A stretch of DNA of 16,460 nt. Origin: Bacteroidales bacterium UBA4345 (lineage in GTDB: Bacteria > Bacteroidota > Bacteroidia > Bacteroidales > Paludibacteraceae). The stretch lies in NCBI GenBank assembly GCA_002396385.1, contig DGTD01000085.1, positions 1-16,460 on the forward strand. The letters run 5' to 3'. Each line of letters begins with the position of its first letter. Position 1 is the first letter of the stretch. Positions 1-5,916 of the stretch are shown here, one piece after another. The notes under the pieces were generated by a model, which was not told the origin of the DNA, searched no databases, and worked only from the letters and a program-made list of their open reading frames with translations. The translations under genes and the position numbers were made by a program.

Positions 1-51
1 ATATAATAGTATTTCAAACTTAAAAGTAGGTCTTTCATTTTGTTCGGATTG

Positions 52-83
52 CTTGTCTTTGCCTCTTTATTGACGTATATTTG
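52..83 (+). promoter_or_regulatory. Bacteroidetes-type promoter for the small membrane protein gene
   Basis: A -7 element TATATTTG sits at 76-83, matching TAnnTTTG. A TTG at 53-55 lies 20 bp upstream, as expected for the -33 element. Transcription would begin near 90, leaving a leader of about 12 nt before the ATG at 102. Confidence 0.6.
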
Positions 84-101
84 TGTGCCAAAATGTAGAT
101 T

Positions 102-383
102 ATGAAAGCAAAGAAACATATAATAGTATTGGTGGCTTTGGCCTTGTATGGTCTGGGTATGCCGCTATACCAGTACCTTGTGAATGGAGCCCGCCTTAAT
201 GACCTTTTGCTCACCTGGGGGGTGATGGCTGTTATTATTGTTTTACTTTACCTTATTTACAGCCGGATGGAGAAACTCCGTGAAAAACACCAGTTCGAAG
301 ATGCCGCTAAGGAGATGGGGGAGGATTTTGACGATGACGACCCTGGAGAGGATGCTTACCGTCTCCCTCCCGACAACAAATAA
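102..383 (+). CDS. small membrane protein with two predicted transmembrane helices, unknown function
   Basis: The frame encodes 93 residues. Two hydrophobic stretches, about residues 7-26 and 35-53, are joined by a short loop and should span the inner membrane. The rest is a charged cytosolic-type tail: a basic segment near residues 54-62, then an acidic run around residues 74-83 rich in Asp and Glu. I do not recognise a family. The start is supported by a TAnnTTTG promoter ending 19 bp before the ATG, and no better upstream start is present. The gene converges on the next one with only 2 bp between the stop codons, and no hairpin terminator lies between them, so the two transcripts probably overlap at their 3' ends. 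The two-helix layout with an acidic tail is seen directly. Any function would be a guess. Confidence 0.7.
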   Translation: MKAKKHIIVLVALALYGLGMPLYQYLVNGARLNDLLLTWGVMAVIIVLLYLIYSRMEKLREKHQFEDAAKEMGEDFDDDDPGEDAYRLPPDNK

Positions 384-385
384 AC

Positions 386-667
386 CTATTTGTTCATATC
401 CTCTTCAAACTTGCGCAGTGCTGCTAGGTCGTGGTAGATGCTGAAACGTGTGTCGGTCCATATAAGGTCGGCATCGTCCATGCCCATTTCAGAACGTAGT
501 TCTTCCATACAGGCAAGGGCCTTTTTCTCCGAAAGAAAGCATGCGCAAAGTTCAATGTCGGTTTCCCAACTGCATTTGTCGGATTGTACACTTAAAAAGT
601 AGTCTCCTTTCCTGATGCAGATGGCGTGCAAGTCGCTGTCAACGCATCCGTAAATGTCTATCTTCAT
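386..667 (-). CDS. small cytosolic protein of unknown function
   Basis: The frame encodes 93 residues with no signal peptide and no membrane segment. It is cysteine-rich for its size: five Cys at about residues 8, 17, 32, 41 and 53, not spaced like a zinc ribbon. It is acidic near the C-terminus. I do not recognise a family. Support for it being real comes from context: a -7 match (TATTTTTG on the minus strand, at 690-697) lies just upstream of its ATG, and it fills the gap between the preceding gene and the glycosidase terminator. The promoter sits directly behind that terminator, so the gene appears to be an independent unit rather than the tail of the glycosidase transcript. Confidence 0.6.
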   Translation of the reverse strand: MKIDIYGCVDSDLHAICIRKGDYFLSVQSDKCSWETDIELCACFLSEKKALACMEELRSEMGMDDADLIWTDTRFSIYHDLAALRKFEEDMNK

Positions 668-689
668 TTTGTGCTAAATGTCTTTTTTA

Positions 690-697
690 CAAAAATA
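690..697 (-). promoter_or_regulatory. -7 promoter element for the 386-667 gene
   Basis: Read on the minus strand this is TATTTTTG, a full match to TAnnTTTG. Transcription would start near 683, about 16 nt before the ATG at 667. A clear -33 TTTG is not present: that position falls inside the terminator hairpin of the upstream gene. Confidence 0.45.
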
Positions 698-699
698 GC

Positions 700-745
700 A
701 AAAAAATAGAGGTGTAACATAATGTTTCCATTATGAGACGCCTCT
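700..745 (-). terminator. intrinsic terminator of the glycosidase gene
   Basis: The arms 708-715 and 738-745 pair over 8 bp with one G-T wobble. After a 2x2 internal loop, 718-724 and 729-735 pair over 7 bp around a 4-nt loop. On the minus strand the hairpin is followed by one A and then seven T (700-706). It lies about 25 bp past the glycosidase stop codon. Confidence 0.85.
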
Positions 746-769
746 GCCTTATTTCTGTGAATTCTGTTG

Positions 770-2692
770 TTATTTCAAAATGAATTTTAGTTCACCTTTG
801 TTTGGAATAACTGCGATGTAGACTTTGCCGGTTTTAAGCTTGTTCGCTTTAACTTTTCTTCCTTCTAAATCGTAGAAACGGGCGTCCTTTATCGTCTTAA
901 TGTCGTTGTAAACAACAGGAGCGCTGCTCTCTTTGTTCTTTTCAAATTTCAACCAGTCGATATTCACATAACTACCGTTGATGACGATTCTCACTAAGTG
1001 CGTTCCTTTATCAATTGCAACCGTGGCAATTGGCAACTCTTGGTAAACCGTCCAGTTGTCTCCTGTTTTAGGGATGACATAGTCATTGGTGACTTCTTCA
1101 TCATCAATATAAAGGCGGAATCCATCGAGATCGCCCCCGTTTGAGACTTTTGCCGTGATATCGTAAAGAGAAGATTCTTGGACATTTACAGTGTATTCGG
1201 TCCATTCGCCGAATTCTGTATAGCCCAATGCATAACCGTCGTCCGACTTAACGATGTCTACGCAGTCGTCGCGATATTCGCTGCCTCTGTTCTCATCCTC
1301 ATTGTCGTGATAAGAGAACCCCTCTCCACCAACATCGTAATTTTCCGCTTCTATTATGCCTGGAATAGTGGCAGCAATGCCATTGAACGTAGTCTGTGGA
1401 ATGTCTACGGCAGAGAATTGAATGCGGTAGGCATACAGAGGATTTTCAATCAGAATTGGCAAGGTGAAGTCTGGTCCGTAAATGTTCATCACTTCCTCCG
1501 AAATTAGTTGGGTGCTGGTTACTGGCAGGTCTTTGTCTTCCCATGTAACCCGTTCAACCGTCACCTTTATTTTACCATTCAGAAAATTAGGCCATTTCGA
1601 AAAGTAAACCTCTGCGTTGCCTTTGTAGTTGCCACCTACAACAATGCTGGCATAGTTGTGTTTCCTGTTTACGGCAGCAAACCCGTCTAAACCATCGCTG
1701 TAATCGTTTGGTGGGGTTACCATAGCCATATAGCCGGTCATGTCGCCATACCATTTATAGAGCCACCATCCTCCGCCAGGTTCGTTGTCGGCAGTCAGCA
1801 AACTGCCTAGTCGGCCAGGTAGACCCGTAAACCACCACGATATGGTTGCGCTTTCTACGTTGTTGCGTTCAAATTTCGCAATGAAGGGAACGCTGTAACC
1901 TGGACAACCTTCTAGCTTTCTTTGATTGTCGTTGAAGCCTGCGCTGTATTCGTTGATGCACAACGGCAGATTCGGCATACCTAGTTCTTTCGTTAATTCG
2001 CGGTAGTCTTCGGCTGCCGCTGCAAAACTCTCACTTCCCCATTGGTGCCAACATACAAGGTCGGGCATGCAGTTGTTTTCTATGCAGAAGTTAAAGAATT
2101 CCTTGAAGAGGTCTCTGCTGTAAAATGAAGTGGCCGGTCCAACGATTTTAATGTCGGGGAAGTATTTGCGGATAAGGTCGTAAGTTGGTTTCCACAATAC
2201 TGTGTTAAAATCGCCATTGCTATCTTGCCAGGTTTCGTTGACTTCGTTCCAAATCACATAACTGTGAATGTTGTCTAATCCCGAATCCTTATGCTTTTTC
2301 AGCACATCTTCTACCATAGCCAGCCATTTTTTTTGTCCTGGCCACTGGTAGGGCCAGTAGGGTAGTAAGTCGGCCATCAAAAACTGCACTTTTGCATCGG
2401 TTCCTCTCAGTCGTTCTGCCACAACAAACCCATCGCCAAAGTTATGTTGGTTGCCGTCTTTACCTGATGGTGGTAAGCAATATACGTGCGGCTTTAAAGG
2501 CGCAACAAATACGTTGATATCTTCTGGTAGCGTTTCTGTAATGCCATAGAGAGCACCTGAAGCACAATGAGAGACGGGGCGAATGCTGTCTGTCAAATCT
2601 ACTTCTATCGTTTCGACGGAAAATCCGTACGGTGTGGATAATCCCGTCAAAAATGGTATTGTGAATAGTATTCTTTTTAAAAAGTATGGCAT
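770..2692 (-). CDS. secreted clan GH-A type glycoside hydrolase with CBM6-like domain and C-terminal tail
   Basis: About 640 residues. An N-terminal signal peptide (basic residues near 6-7, then a hydrophobic stretch to about 18) predicts export. The first 300 residues look like a clan GH-A barrel, closest in feel to GH39. WNEVNETW near residue 150 supplies a likely acid/base Glu, CINEY near residue 248 a likely nucleophile Glu, and WHQWG lies between them. A beta-rich region follows. About residues 441-585 resemble a CBM6 module, starting IEAENYD and ending VNIDWLKFEK. The tail (from about 591, with FYDLEGRKV and GKVYIAV) resembles the C-terminal sorting-type tails of Prevotella exported proteins. 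I chose the ATG at 2692 over a TTG two codons upstream: it fits the promoter at 2723-2753. No SusC/SusD or sugar regulator is adjacent, so this is not part of a typical polysaccharide utilisation locus. The exact GH family and substrate are not determined. Confidence 0.85.
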   Translation of the reverse strand: MPYFLKRILFTIPFLTGLSTPYGFSVETIEVDLTDSIRPVSHCASGALYGITETLPEDINVFVAPLKPHVYCLPPSGKDGNQHNFGDGFVVAERLRGTDAKVQFLMADLLPYWPYQWPGQKKWLAMVEDVLKKHKDSGLDNIHSYVIWNEVNETWQDSNGDFNTVLWKPTYDLIRKYFPDIKIVGPATSFYSRDLFKEFFNFCIENNCMPDLVCWHQWGSESFAAAAEDYRELTKELGMPNLPLCINEYSAGFNDNQRKLEGCPGYSVPFIAKFERNNVESATISWWFTGLPGRLGSLLTADNEPGGGWWLYKWYGDMTGYMAMVTPPNDYSDGLDGFAAVNRKHNYASIVVGGNYKGNAEVYFSKWPNFLNGKIKVTVERVTWEDKDLPVTSTQLISEEVMNIYGPDFTLPILIENPLYAYRIQFSAVDIPQTTFNGIAATIPGIIEAENYDVGGEGFSYHDNEDENRGSEYRDDCVDIVKSDDGYALGYTEFGEWTEYTVNVQESSLYDITAKVSNGGDLDGFRLYIDDEEVTNDYVIPKTGDNWTVYQELPIATVAIDKGTHLVRIVINGSYVNIDWLKFEKNKESSAPVVYNDIKTIKDARFYDLEGRKVKANKLKTGKVYIAVIPNKGELKFILK

Positions 2693-2722
2693 ACACAACT
2701 AACTCTACTTGATTGACTATGG

Positions 2723-2753
2723 CAAATATAGTTTTTAATGCTTTAATTTCCAA
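2723..2753 (-). promoter_or_regulatory. Bacteroidetes-type promoter for the glycosidase gene
   Basis: On the minus strand TATATTTG (2723-2730) matches the -7 consensus. TTG (2751-2753) lies exactly 20 bp upstream. Transcription would start near 2716, giving a leader of about 24 nt before the ATG at 2692. Confidence 0.7.
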
Positions 2754-3018
2754 GTGTCTGTCGTTCGGTATTCCAGGTGTCGTATATGGTGCCTTTACCT
2801 GATATTTTGGTAGAGACTATTCTGAACCTCCCGGTTTTGTACGTGGTGTCGTTTAAATGTATACCACATTATGGGTATATAGATTTCCGTATTTGTGCGA
2901 TTGTTCGTGGAATATATACCACATAATTTTGCTTTATAAAAATGGATTTATGAGTGTTATCCTAGAAAACCATTAAGTTTAGTGAACGATATAGGAGAAC
3001 TTAAATTGTATAGGAAAA
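2754..3018. other. gene-free divergent region with repeated operator-like motifs
   Basis: This 265-bp gap separates the glycosidase promoter from the JAMM protein gene, which face away from each other. It holds TATACCACAT twice (2860-2869 and 2915-2924, 55 bp apart). The first copy is half of an inverted repeat TATACC/GGTATA (2860-2865, 2874-2879). The second copy overlaps GTGG/CCAC (2907-2910, 2919-2922). An 8-bp direct repeat GGTGTCGT occurs at 2776-2783 and 2845-2852. These could be binding sites for a regulator of either neighbour. I see no open frame of note and no clear TAnnTTTG promoter for the rightward gene. Confidence 0.4.
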
Positions 3019-3417
3019 ATGAAGATAAATAGAGCTGTATTGAATGAAATAATAGCGCAGGCGAAAAACGAACTGCCTGACGAAAGTTGTGGTTACTTGC
3101 TGGCGAATGCTGAAGGTATTATTGACGAGAATTGCCCTATGACTAACATTGACCATAGCCCGGAGCATTTCTCGTTTGACCCCAAGGAACAATTTGCCGC
3201 CATTAAGCACAGCCGTCAAACAGGCAAGAAACTGGTGGCTAACTGGCACAGCCATCCGTCTTCTCCATCACGCCCGTCTGTAGAAGATATTAAATTGGCT
3301 TACGACTCTACAATCACCTATTTTATTCTCTCATTAGCAACTGAAGAACCTGTTTTCAACGGTTTCCATATTGAGAATGGTAGTGTGGAAAAACTGGTTG
3401 TTGAAGTTGTTGATTGA
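3019..3417 (+). CDS. JAMM/JAB (MPN) family metallopeptidase
   Basis: 132 residues, a single JAB/MPN domain. The zinc motif HxHx7SxxD is intact: H77, H79, S87 and D90. The conserved N-terminal glutamate is E22, in PDESCGYLL. Bacterial members of this family (MEROPS M67) remove C-terminal residues from small ubiquitin-like sulfur-carrier proteins, or cleave similar isopeptide-like bonds. The best known act in cysteine or siderophore-sulfur pathways. Length and motif order fit an active minimal enzyme. There is no signal peptide, so it should be cytosolic. Usual partners (a ThiS/MoaD-like carrier, a ThiF/MoeB-like adenylyltransferase, cysteine synthase) are not in this window, so its substrate cannot be inferred from context. 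The ATG at 3019 is preceded by an AT-rich leader without a Shine-Dalgarno sequence, as is usual in this phylum. Confidence 0.85.
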   Translation: MKINRAVLNEIIAQAKNELPDESCGYLLANAEGIIDENCPMTNIDHSPEHFSFDPKEQFAAIKHSRQTGKKLVANWHSHPSSPSRPSVEDIKLAYDSTITYFILSLATEEPVFNGFHIENGSVEKLVVEVVD

Positions 3418-3422
3418 TTTCG

Positions 3423-3494
3423 GAAGTTCATGCGGACTTCATAAACCTCCATCTTCCCGAAAGGGAACTCCCCGCTTTATGTCTTAAGGCGGGG
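3423..3494 (+). other. cluster of three compact hairpins, possible structured RNA or mobile-element end relic
   Basis: Three strong inverted repeats follow each other directly after the JAMM gene. Hairpin 1: GAAGTTC/GGACTTC (3423-3429, 3434-3440) with a 4-nt loop. Hairpin 2: TTCCC/GGGAA (3454-3458, 3463-3467) closed by GAAA, a GNRA tetraloop. Hairpin 3: CCCCGCTTT/AAGGCGGGG (3470-3478, 3486-3494) with a 7-nt loop and one wobble pair. None is followed by a T-run on the plus strand, so they are not simple terminators. The arrangement resembles the structured ends of IS200/IS605-type elements, but no transposase or tnpB remnant is visible nearby. Confidence 0.5.
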
Positions 3495-3526
3495 GGACTC
3501 TTTACATGCAACCACCAGCCTCCCGC

Positions 3527-3562
3527 AAAAAAACATGAGCCCAGTACAGCACTGGACTCATG
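3527..3562 (-). terminator. intrinsic terminator of the peptidyl-prolyl isomerase gene
   Basis: CATGAG/CTCATG (3534-3539, 3557-3562) and CCAGT/ACTGG (3541-3545, 3551-3555) form an 11-bp stem with one mismatch and a 5-nt loop. On the minus strand it is followed by seven T (3527-3533). It lies about 30 bp after the stop codon. Confidence 0.85.
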
Positions 3563-3593
3563 CGATTATGCTTAACTGTATGTTTAGTAGATA

Positions 3594-4406
3594 TTATTTC
3601 TCGACATATACTTTGGTCATCTTAACATCCTGAACCGGACGGTCGCCAGGAGCGGTTTCAACAGCGGCAATCTTATCCACCACCTCTAATCCTTCTACAA
3701 TTTCGCCGAAGACGGTGTATTCCCCATCAAGGAAAGGGGTTCCGCCAATTTCTTTGTATATTTTCTTTACTTCGTCGCTCATCTTGCATTCTTCGGGGTG
3801 TTCTGCCACATAGGCCTCGCATTGCTTAACGAAATCTTTTTGCAGTGCTTGTAAGCCTTCTTGGTCTTTGTTTATCATCATAGACTTGATCTTGTCCATG
3901 TTGGCTTTCTTCAATTCGTTGAACTTGCGCATCATAACTTGGTTTTTCATTCCCTCTTCCATGCGCTGCAATTCACTGTCGCTGTAGGTCTTTCCTTGAA
4001 CAATATAGAACTGGCAGCCCGAACTTTTCTTCTCTGGGTTGACTTGGTCTCCTTGGCGTGCCGCAGAAAGCGCCCCCTTTTTGTGCATAAACTTAGGGTA
4101 GTTGAACTCGGCCGGAATCTGGTAACCGACGTCGCCTGCTCCAAGCTGTTTGCCGGCAGGTGCCCCCTTCGATTCAGGGTCACCGCCCTGTATCATGAAA
4201 TCTTTGATGACACGGTGGAAAAGCAGGTCGTTATAGAACCCTTCTTTAACCAACTTCAAGAAATTGTCGCGGTGCTGTGGGGTCTCGTTGTAAAGCTTAA
4301 CCTTCATGGTGCCATAGTTGGTTTCGATTACCACTACGGGCTCTTTCGCATTGCATGACATAAGTGTTGTTATTAAGGTCGTTATTGTGATTAATTTTTT
4401 GAACAT
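3594..4406 (-). CDS. cyclophilin-type peptidyl-prolyl cis-trans isomerase, lipoprotein
   Basis: 270 residues from the chosen ATG. A lipoprotein signal ends in LMSC (Cys18), so the mature protein should be lipid-anchored in the envelope and help fold exported proteins. The cyclophilin fold is clear: FHRVIKDFMIQGGDP (about 63-77) with the catalytic Arg in HRV, CQFYIVQG (about 131-138), and LDGEYTVFGEIVEG (about 226-239). Between the last two blocks there is an insertion of about 80 residues (about 140-220), mostly charged and helical, which makes it longer than a minimal cyclophilin of about 165 residues. I place the start at 4406 rather than at an in-frame ATG ten codons upstream. A GGAGGG Shine-Dalgarno sequence lies 5 nt before it, and the upstream ATG falls inside the -7 promoter box. 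It is transcribed alone, divergent from the L31 gene. Confidence 0.92.
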   Translation of the reverse strand: MFKKLITITTLITTLMSCNAKEPVVVIETNYGTMKVKLYNETPQHRDNFLKLVKEGFYNDLLFHRVIKDFMIQGGDPESKGAPAGKQLGAGDVGYQIPAEFNYPKFMHKKGALSAARQGDQVNPEKKSSGCQFYIVQGKTYSDSELQRMEEGMKNQVMMRKFNELKKANMDKIKSMMINKDQEGLQALQKDFVKQCEAYVAEHPEECKMSDEVKKIYKEIGGTPFLDGEYTVFGEIVEGLEVVDKIAAVETAPGDRPVQDVKMTKVYVEK

Positions 4407-4411
4407 TTTTA

Positions 4412-4417
4412 CCCTCC
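4412..4417 (-). promoter_or_regulatory. strong Shine-Dalgarno sequence deciding the isomerase start
   Basis: GGAGGG on the minus strand lies 5 nt upstream of the ATG at 4406. Bacteroidetes genes usually lack this element, and most other genes in this window do not have it. It strongly favours the inner start that gives a proper lipoprotein signal. Confidence 0.6.
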
Positions 4418-4433
4418 TTTTTTTAGGTTTATG

Positions 4434-4441
4434 CAAATTTA
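4434..4441 (-). promoter_or_regulatory. -7 promoter element for the isomerase gene
   Basis: TAAATTTG on the minus strand is a full TAnnTTTG match. Transcription would start near 4427, giving a leader of about 20 nt. No clear -33 TTTG is seen. Confidence 0.5.
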
Positions 4442-4519
4442 ACTGCTTTTTTCGTTTTTATAACTGCTAGTGTTCATAAATTTTCTACCCTTTCCTTTCC
4501 GTATTACTTCTTTTTTCTG

Positions 4520-4527
4520 TATTTTTG
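4520..4527 (+). promoter_or_regulatory. -7 promoter element for the L31 gene
   Basis: TATTTTTG matches TAnnTTTG. The predicted start, near 4534, coincides with the 5' edge of the stem-loop at 4535-4580. No good -33 TTTG is present 20 bp upstream. Confidence 0.55.
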
Positions 4528-4533
4528 CACCGC

Positions 4534-4616
4534 TGTTGCGACCAAAATGGGCAGTGCGACCTTTTGGAGTACAACGCAACTTAATTATTGTAAACATTTT
4601 AAACGTATAATTCACA
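4534..4616 (+). promoter_or_regulatory. structured 5' leader of the L31 mRNA, candidate autoregulatory element
   Basis: The leader is about 83 nt. GTTGCG (4535-4540) pairs with CGCAAC (4575-4580). Inside that, CCAAAA (4542-4547) pairs with TTTTGG (4562-4567), and GG (4549-4550) can pair with CC (4560-4561). A direct repeat TGCGACC occurs at 4537-4543 and 4555-4561. Structured leaders upstream of L31 genes are known in other phyla, where they are thought to bind the protein. Whether this one does so is inference. Confidence 0.5.
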
Positions 4617-4868
4617 ATGAAAAAAGACATTCAACCGAGCAATTATCGTCCGGTAGCATTCAAGGATCTTTCTAATGGTGATGTGTTTGTTTCTCGTTCT
4701 TGCGCTGATGCAAAGGACACTATCGAAATCGATGGTGAAACTCTTCCGCTCATCAAGCTTGAAATTTCTAACACTTCTCACCCATTCTACACTGGTAAGC
4801 AGAAGCTTGTTGATACCGCAGGTATGGTCGACAAGTTCAACAGCCGTTACGGTGCCCGCAAAAAGTAA
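4617..4868 (+). CDS. rpmE: 50S ribosomal protein L31, type B
   Basis: 83 residues, normal for the type B form. The C-terminal block [14 protein letters not shown] followed by [10 protein letters not shown] and RYG is diagnostic of L31, which helps bridge the ribosomal subunits at the central protuberance. The zinc-binding Cys residues of the type A form are absent, so this is the zinc-independent kind. It sits alone between its own promoter and structured leader and a strong terminator 27 bp after the stop. The ATG at 4617 gives the canonical length. Confidence 0.96.
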   Translation: MKKDIQPSNYRPVAFKDLSNGDVFVSRSCADAKDTIEIDGETLPLIKLEISNTSHPFYTGKQKLVDTAGMVDKFNSRYGARKK

Positions 4869-4894
4869 GTATTTATTTGCGGTTTATAGGTATA

Positions 4895-4929
4895 GGGTAC
4901 TTTCTTATTTTAGAAAGTACCCTTTTTTT
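4895..4929 (+). terminator. intrinsic terminator of the L31 gene
   Basis: An 11-bp perfect stem (GGGTACTTTCT at 4895-4905 with its complement at 4912-4922) has a 6-nt loop and is followed by seven T (4923-4929). Confidence 0.93.
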
Positions 4930-4931
4930 CT

Positions 4932-4939
4932 TAACTTTG
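4932..4939 (+). promoter_or_regulatory. -7 promoter element for nadK-fmt
   Basis: TAACTTTG is a full TAnnTTTG match placed immediately after the L31 terminator. Transcription would start near 4946, giving a leader of about 28 nt. The -33 position falls within the terminator hairpin and has no TTTG. Confidence 0.55.
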
Positions 4940-4973
4940 CGGTTGTTGATAATTTTTAGGTCGCATAATCAGA

Positions 4974-5903
4974 ATGAAGGCTGTTATTTTTGGTAATACA
5001 CTCAGGAACGAGGTCGCTCTTTACTCTTTCAGGTTGCTTGAGGCGCTAAACCGTTATGGCGTGGAAGTGCTGATGGAACGAGATTTTTTGGTGTTCCTCA
5101 GAGAGTGCGGATTTGAGGCTGACCAATTTGTAAACGAAAAAAACCTTATTGATTATCGTGATTACGAGGCTGACTTCGCCTTCTCGGTGGGGGGAGATGG
5201 AACCTTTATTCACAGTACGGCTAAACTGGGCAAACGGATGATCCCTATGATTGGCATTAATGCCGGGCGTCTGGGTTTCTTGACCGATATTGACGGTGAC
5301 CAGATCGACGATGTGGTCAAACATTTGGTCGATGGAGACTATACCCTTACTGAAAGGGGGCTGCTTCACCTGCACACCGACGAGAAGGTCTATACCGATT
5401 TTACTTATGCTCTTAACGAAATTGCCATTACCAAACAAGATACAGCTTCGCTTATAACTATCCATACTTGGGTGGATGGCACTTACCTGACATCGTATCA
5501 GGCCGACGGACTAATCGTTTCTACTGCCACGGGGTCGACCGCTTATGCTATGAGTGTGGGGGGGCCTATACTTATGCCTAATCTGCCTGGCATTATTATA
5601 ATTCCTGTGGCTCCGCACAGTTTGACAAGTCGTCCGCTTATTGTTCCTGATACCTCTGTCGTAGAACTACAAGTGGAGAGCCGAAACAATCGTTTCCTTA
5701 TTGCTCTTGATGGACGTCCGAATGTGTTCGACGAAAAAATTAAATGCCGTATATATAAATCTGCTTCACGTACCGTTAAGACGGTTAAACTGAACAATCA
5801 CCATTTTTTCGACACACTGCATGAAAAATTACATTGGGGTGCCGATAACCGCAAGTTCCTGAAGTATGGTTATGACGATGACTTGGTTAGCAAAGGTGAC
5901 TGA
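4974..5903 (+). CDS. nadK: NAD kinase
   Basis: 309 residues. It phosphorylates NAD+ to NADP+ using ATP or polyphosphate, in the cytosol. The signature GGDGT is at residues 73-77, with the catalytic Asp75. It is followed by GINAGRLGFLTDI (about 94-106), ALNE (146-149), DGLIVSTATGSTAYAMSVGGP (178-198) and PVAPHSLTSRP (about 211-221), the standard order for the family. The length is typical for Bacteroidetes. The ATG at 4974 lies behind a TAnnTTTG element and gives a normal N-terminus. The fmt start follows the stop after 13 bp, so the two genes are almost certainly one operon. Confidence 0.97.
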   Translation: MKAVIFGNTLRNEVALYSFRLLEALNRYGVEVLMERDFLVFLRECGFEADQFVNEKNLIDYRDYEADFAFSVGGDGTFIHSTAKLGKRMIPMIGINAGRLGFLTDIDGDQIDDVVKHLVDGDYTLTERGLLHLHTDEKVYTDFTYALNEIAITKQDTASLITIHTWVDGTYLTSYQADGLIVSTATGSTAYAMSVGGPILMPNLPGIIIIPVAPHSLTSRPLIVPDTSVVELQVESRNNRFLIALDGRPNVFDEKIKCRIYKSASRTVKTVKLNNHHFFDTLHEKLHWGADNRKFLKYGYDDDLVSKGD

Positions 5904-5916
5904 AAAAAGTTTTTGT

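Noticed and set aside
1..130. 13-bp direct repeat ATATAATAGTATT at 1-13 and 118-130
   Set aside because: A 13-mer repeat is expected about once or twice by chance in a window of this size, more so in AT-rich sequence, and the second copy lies inside codons of the first gene.
3418..3562. The whole hairpin run as tandem terminators of the JAMM gene
   Set aside because: Only the hairpin at 3534-3562 has a T-run, and that is on the minus strand. The first three have none on the plus strand.
3861..4358. Long open frame opposite the cyclophilin gene
   Set aside because: It is antisense to a clear conserved gene, has no promoter, and its composition is that of a shadow frame.
5866..5916. Earlier in-frame start for fmt inside nadK
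   Set aside because: It adds 17 residues not found in the family. The ATG at 5917 gives the standard N-terminus and a 13-bp spacing after nadK.
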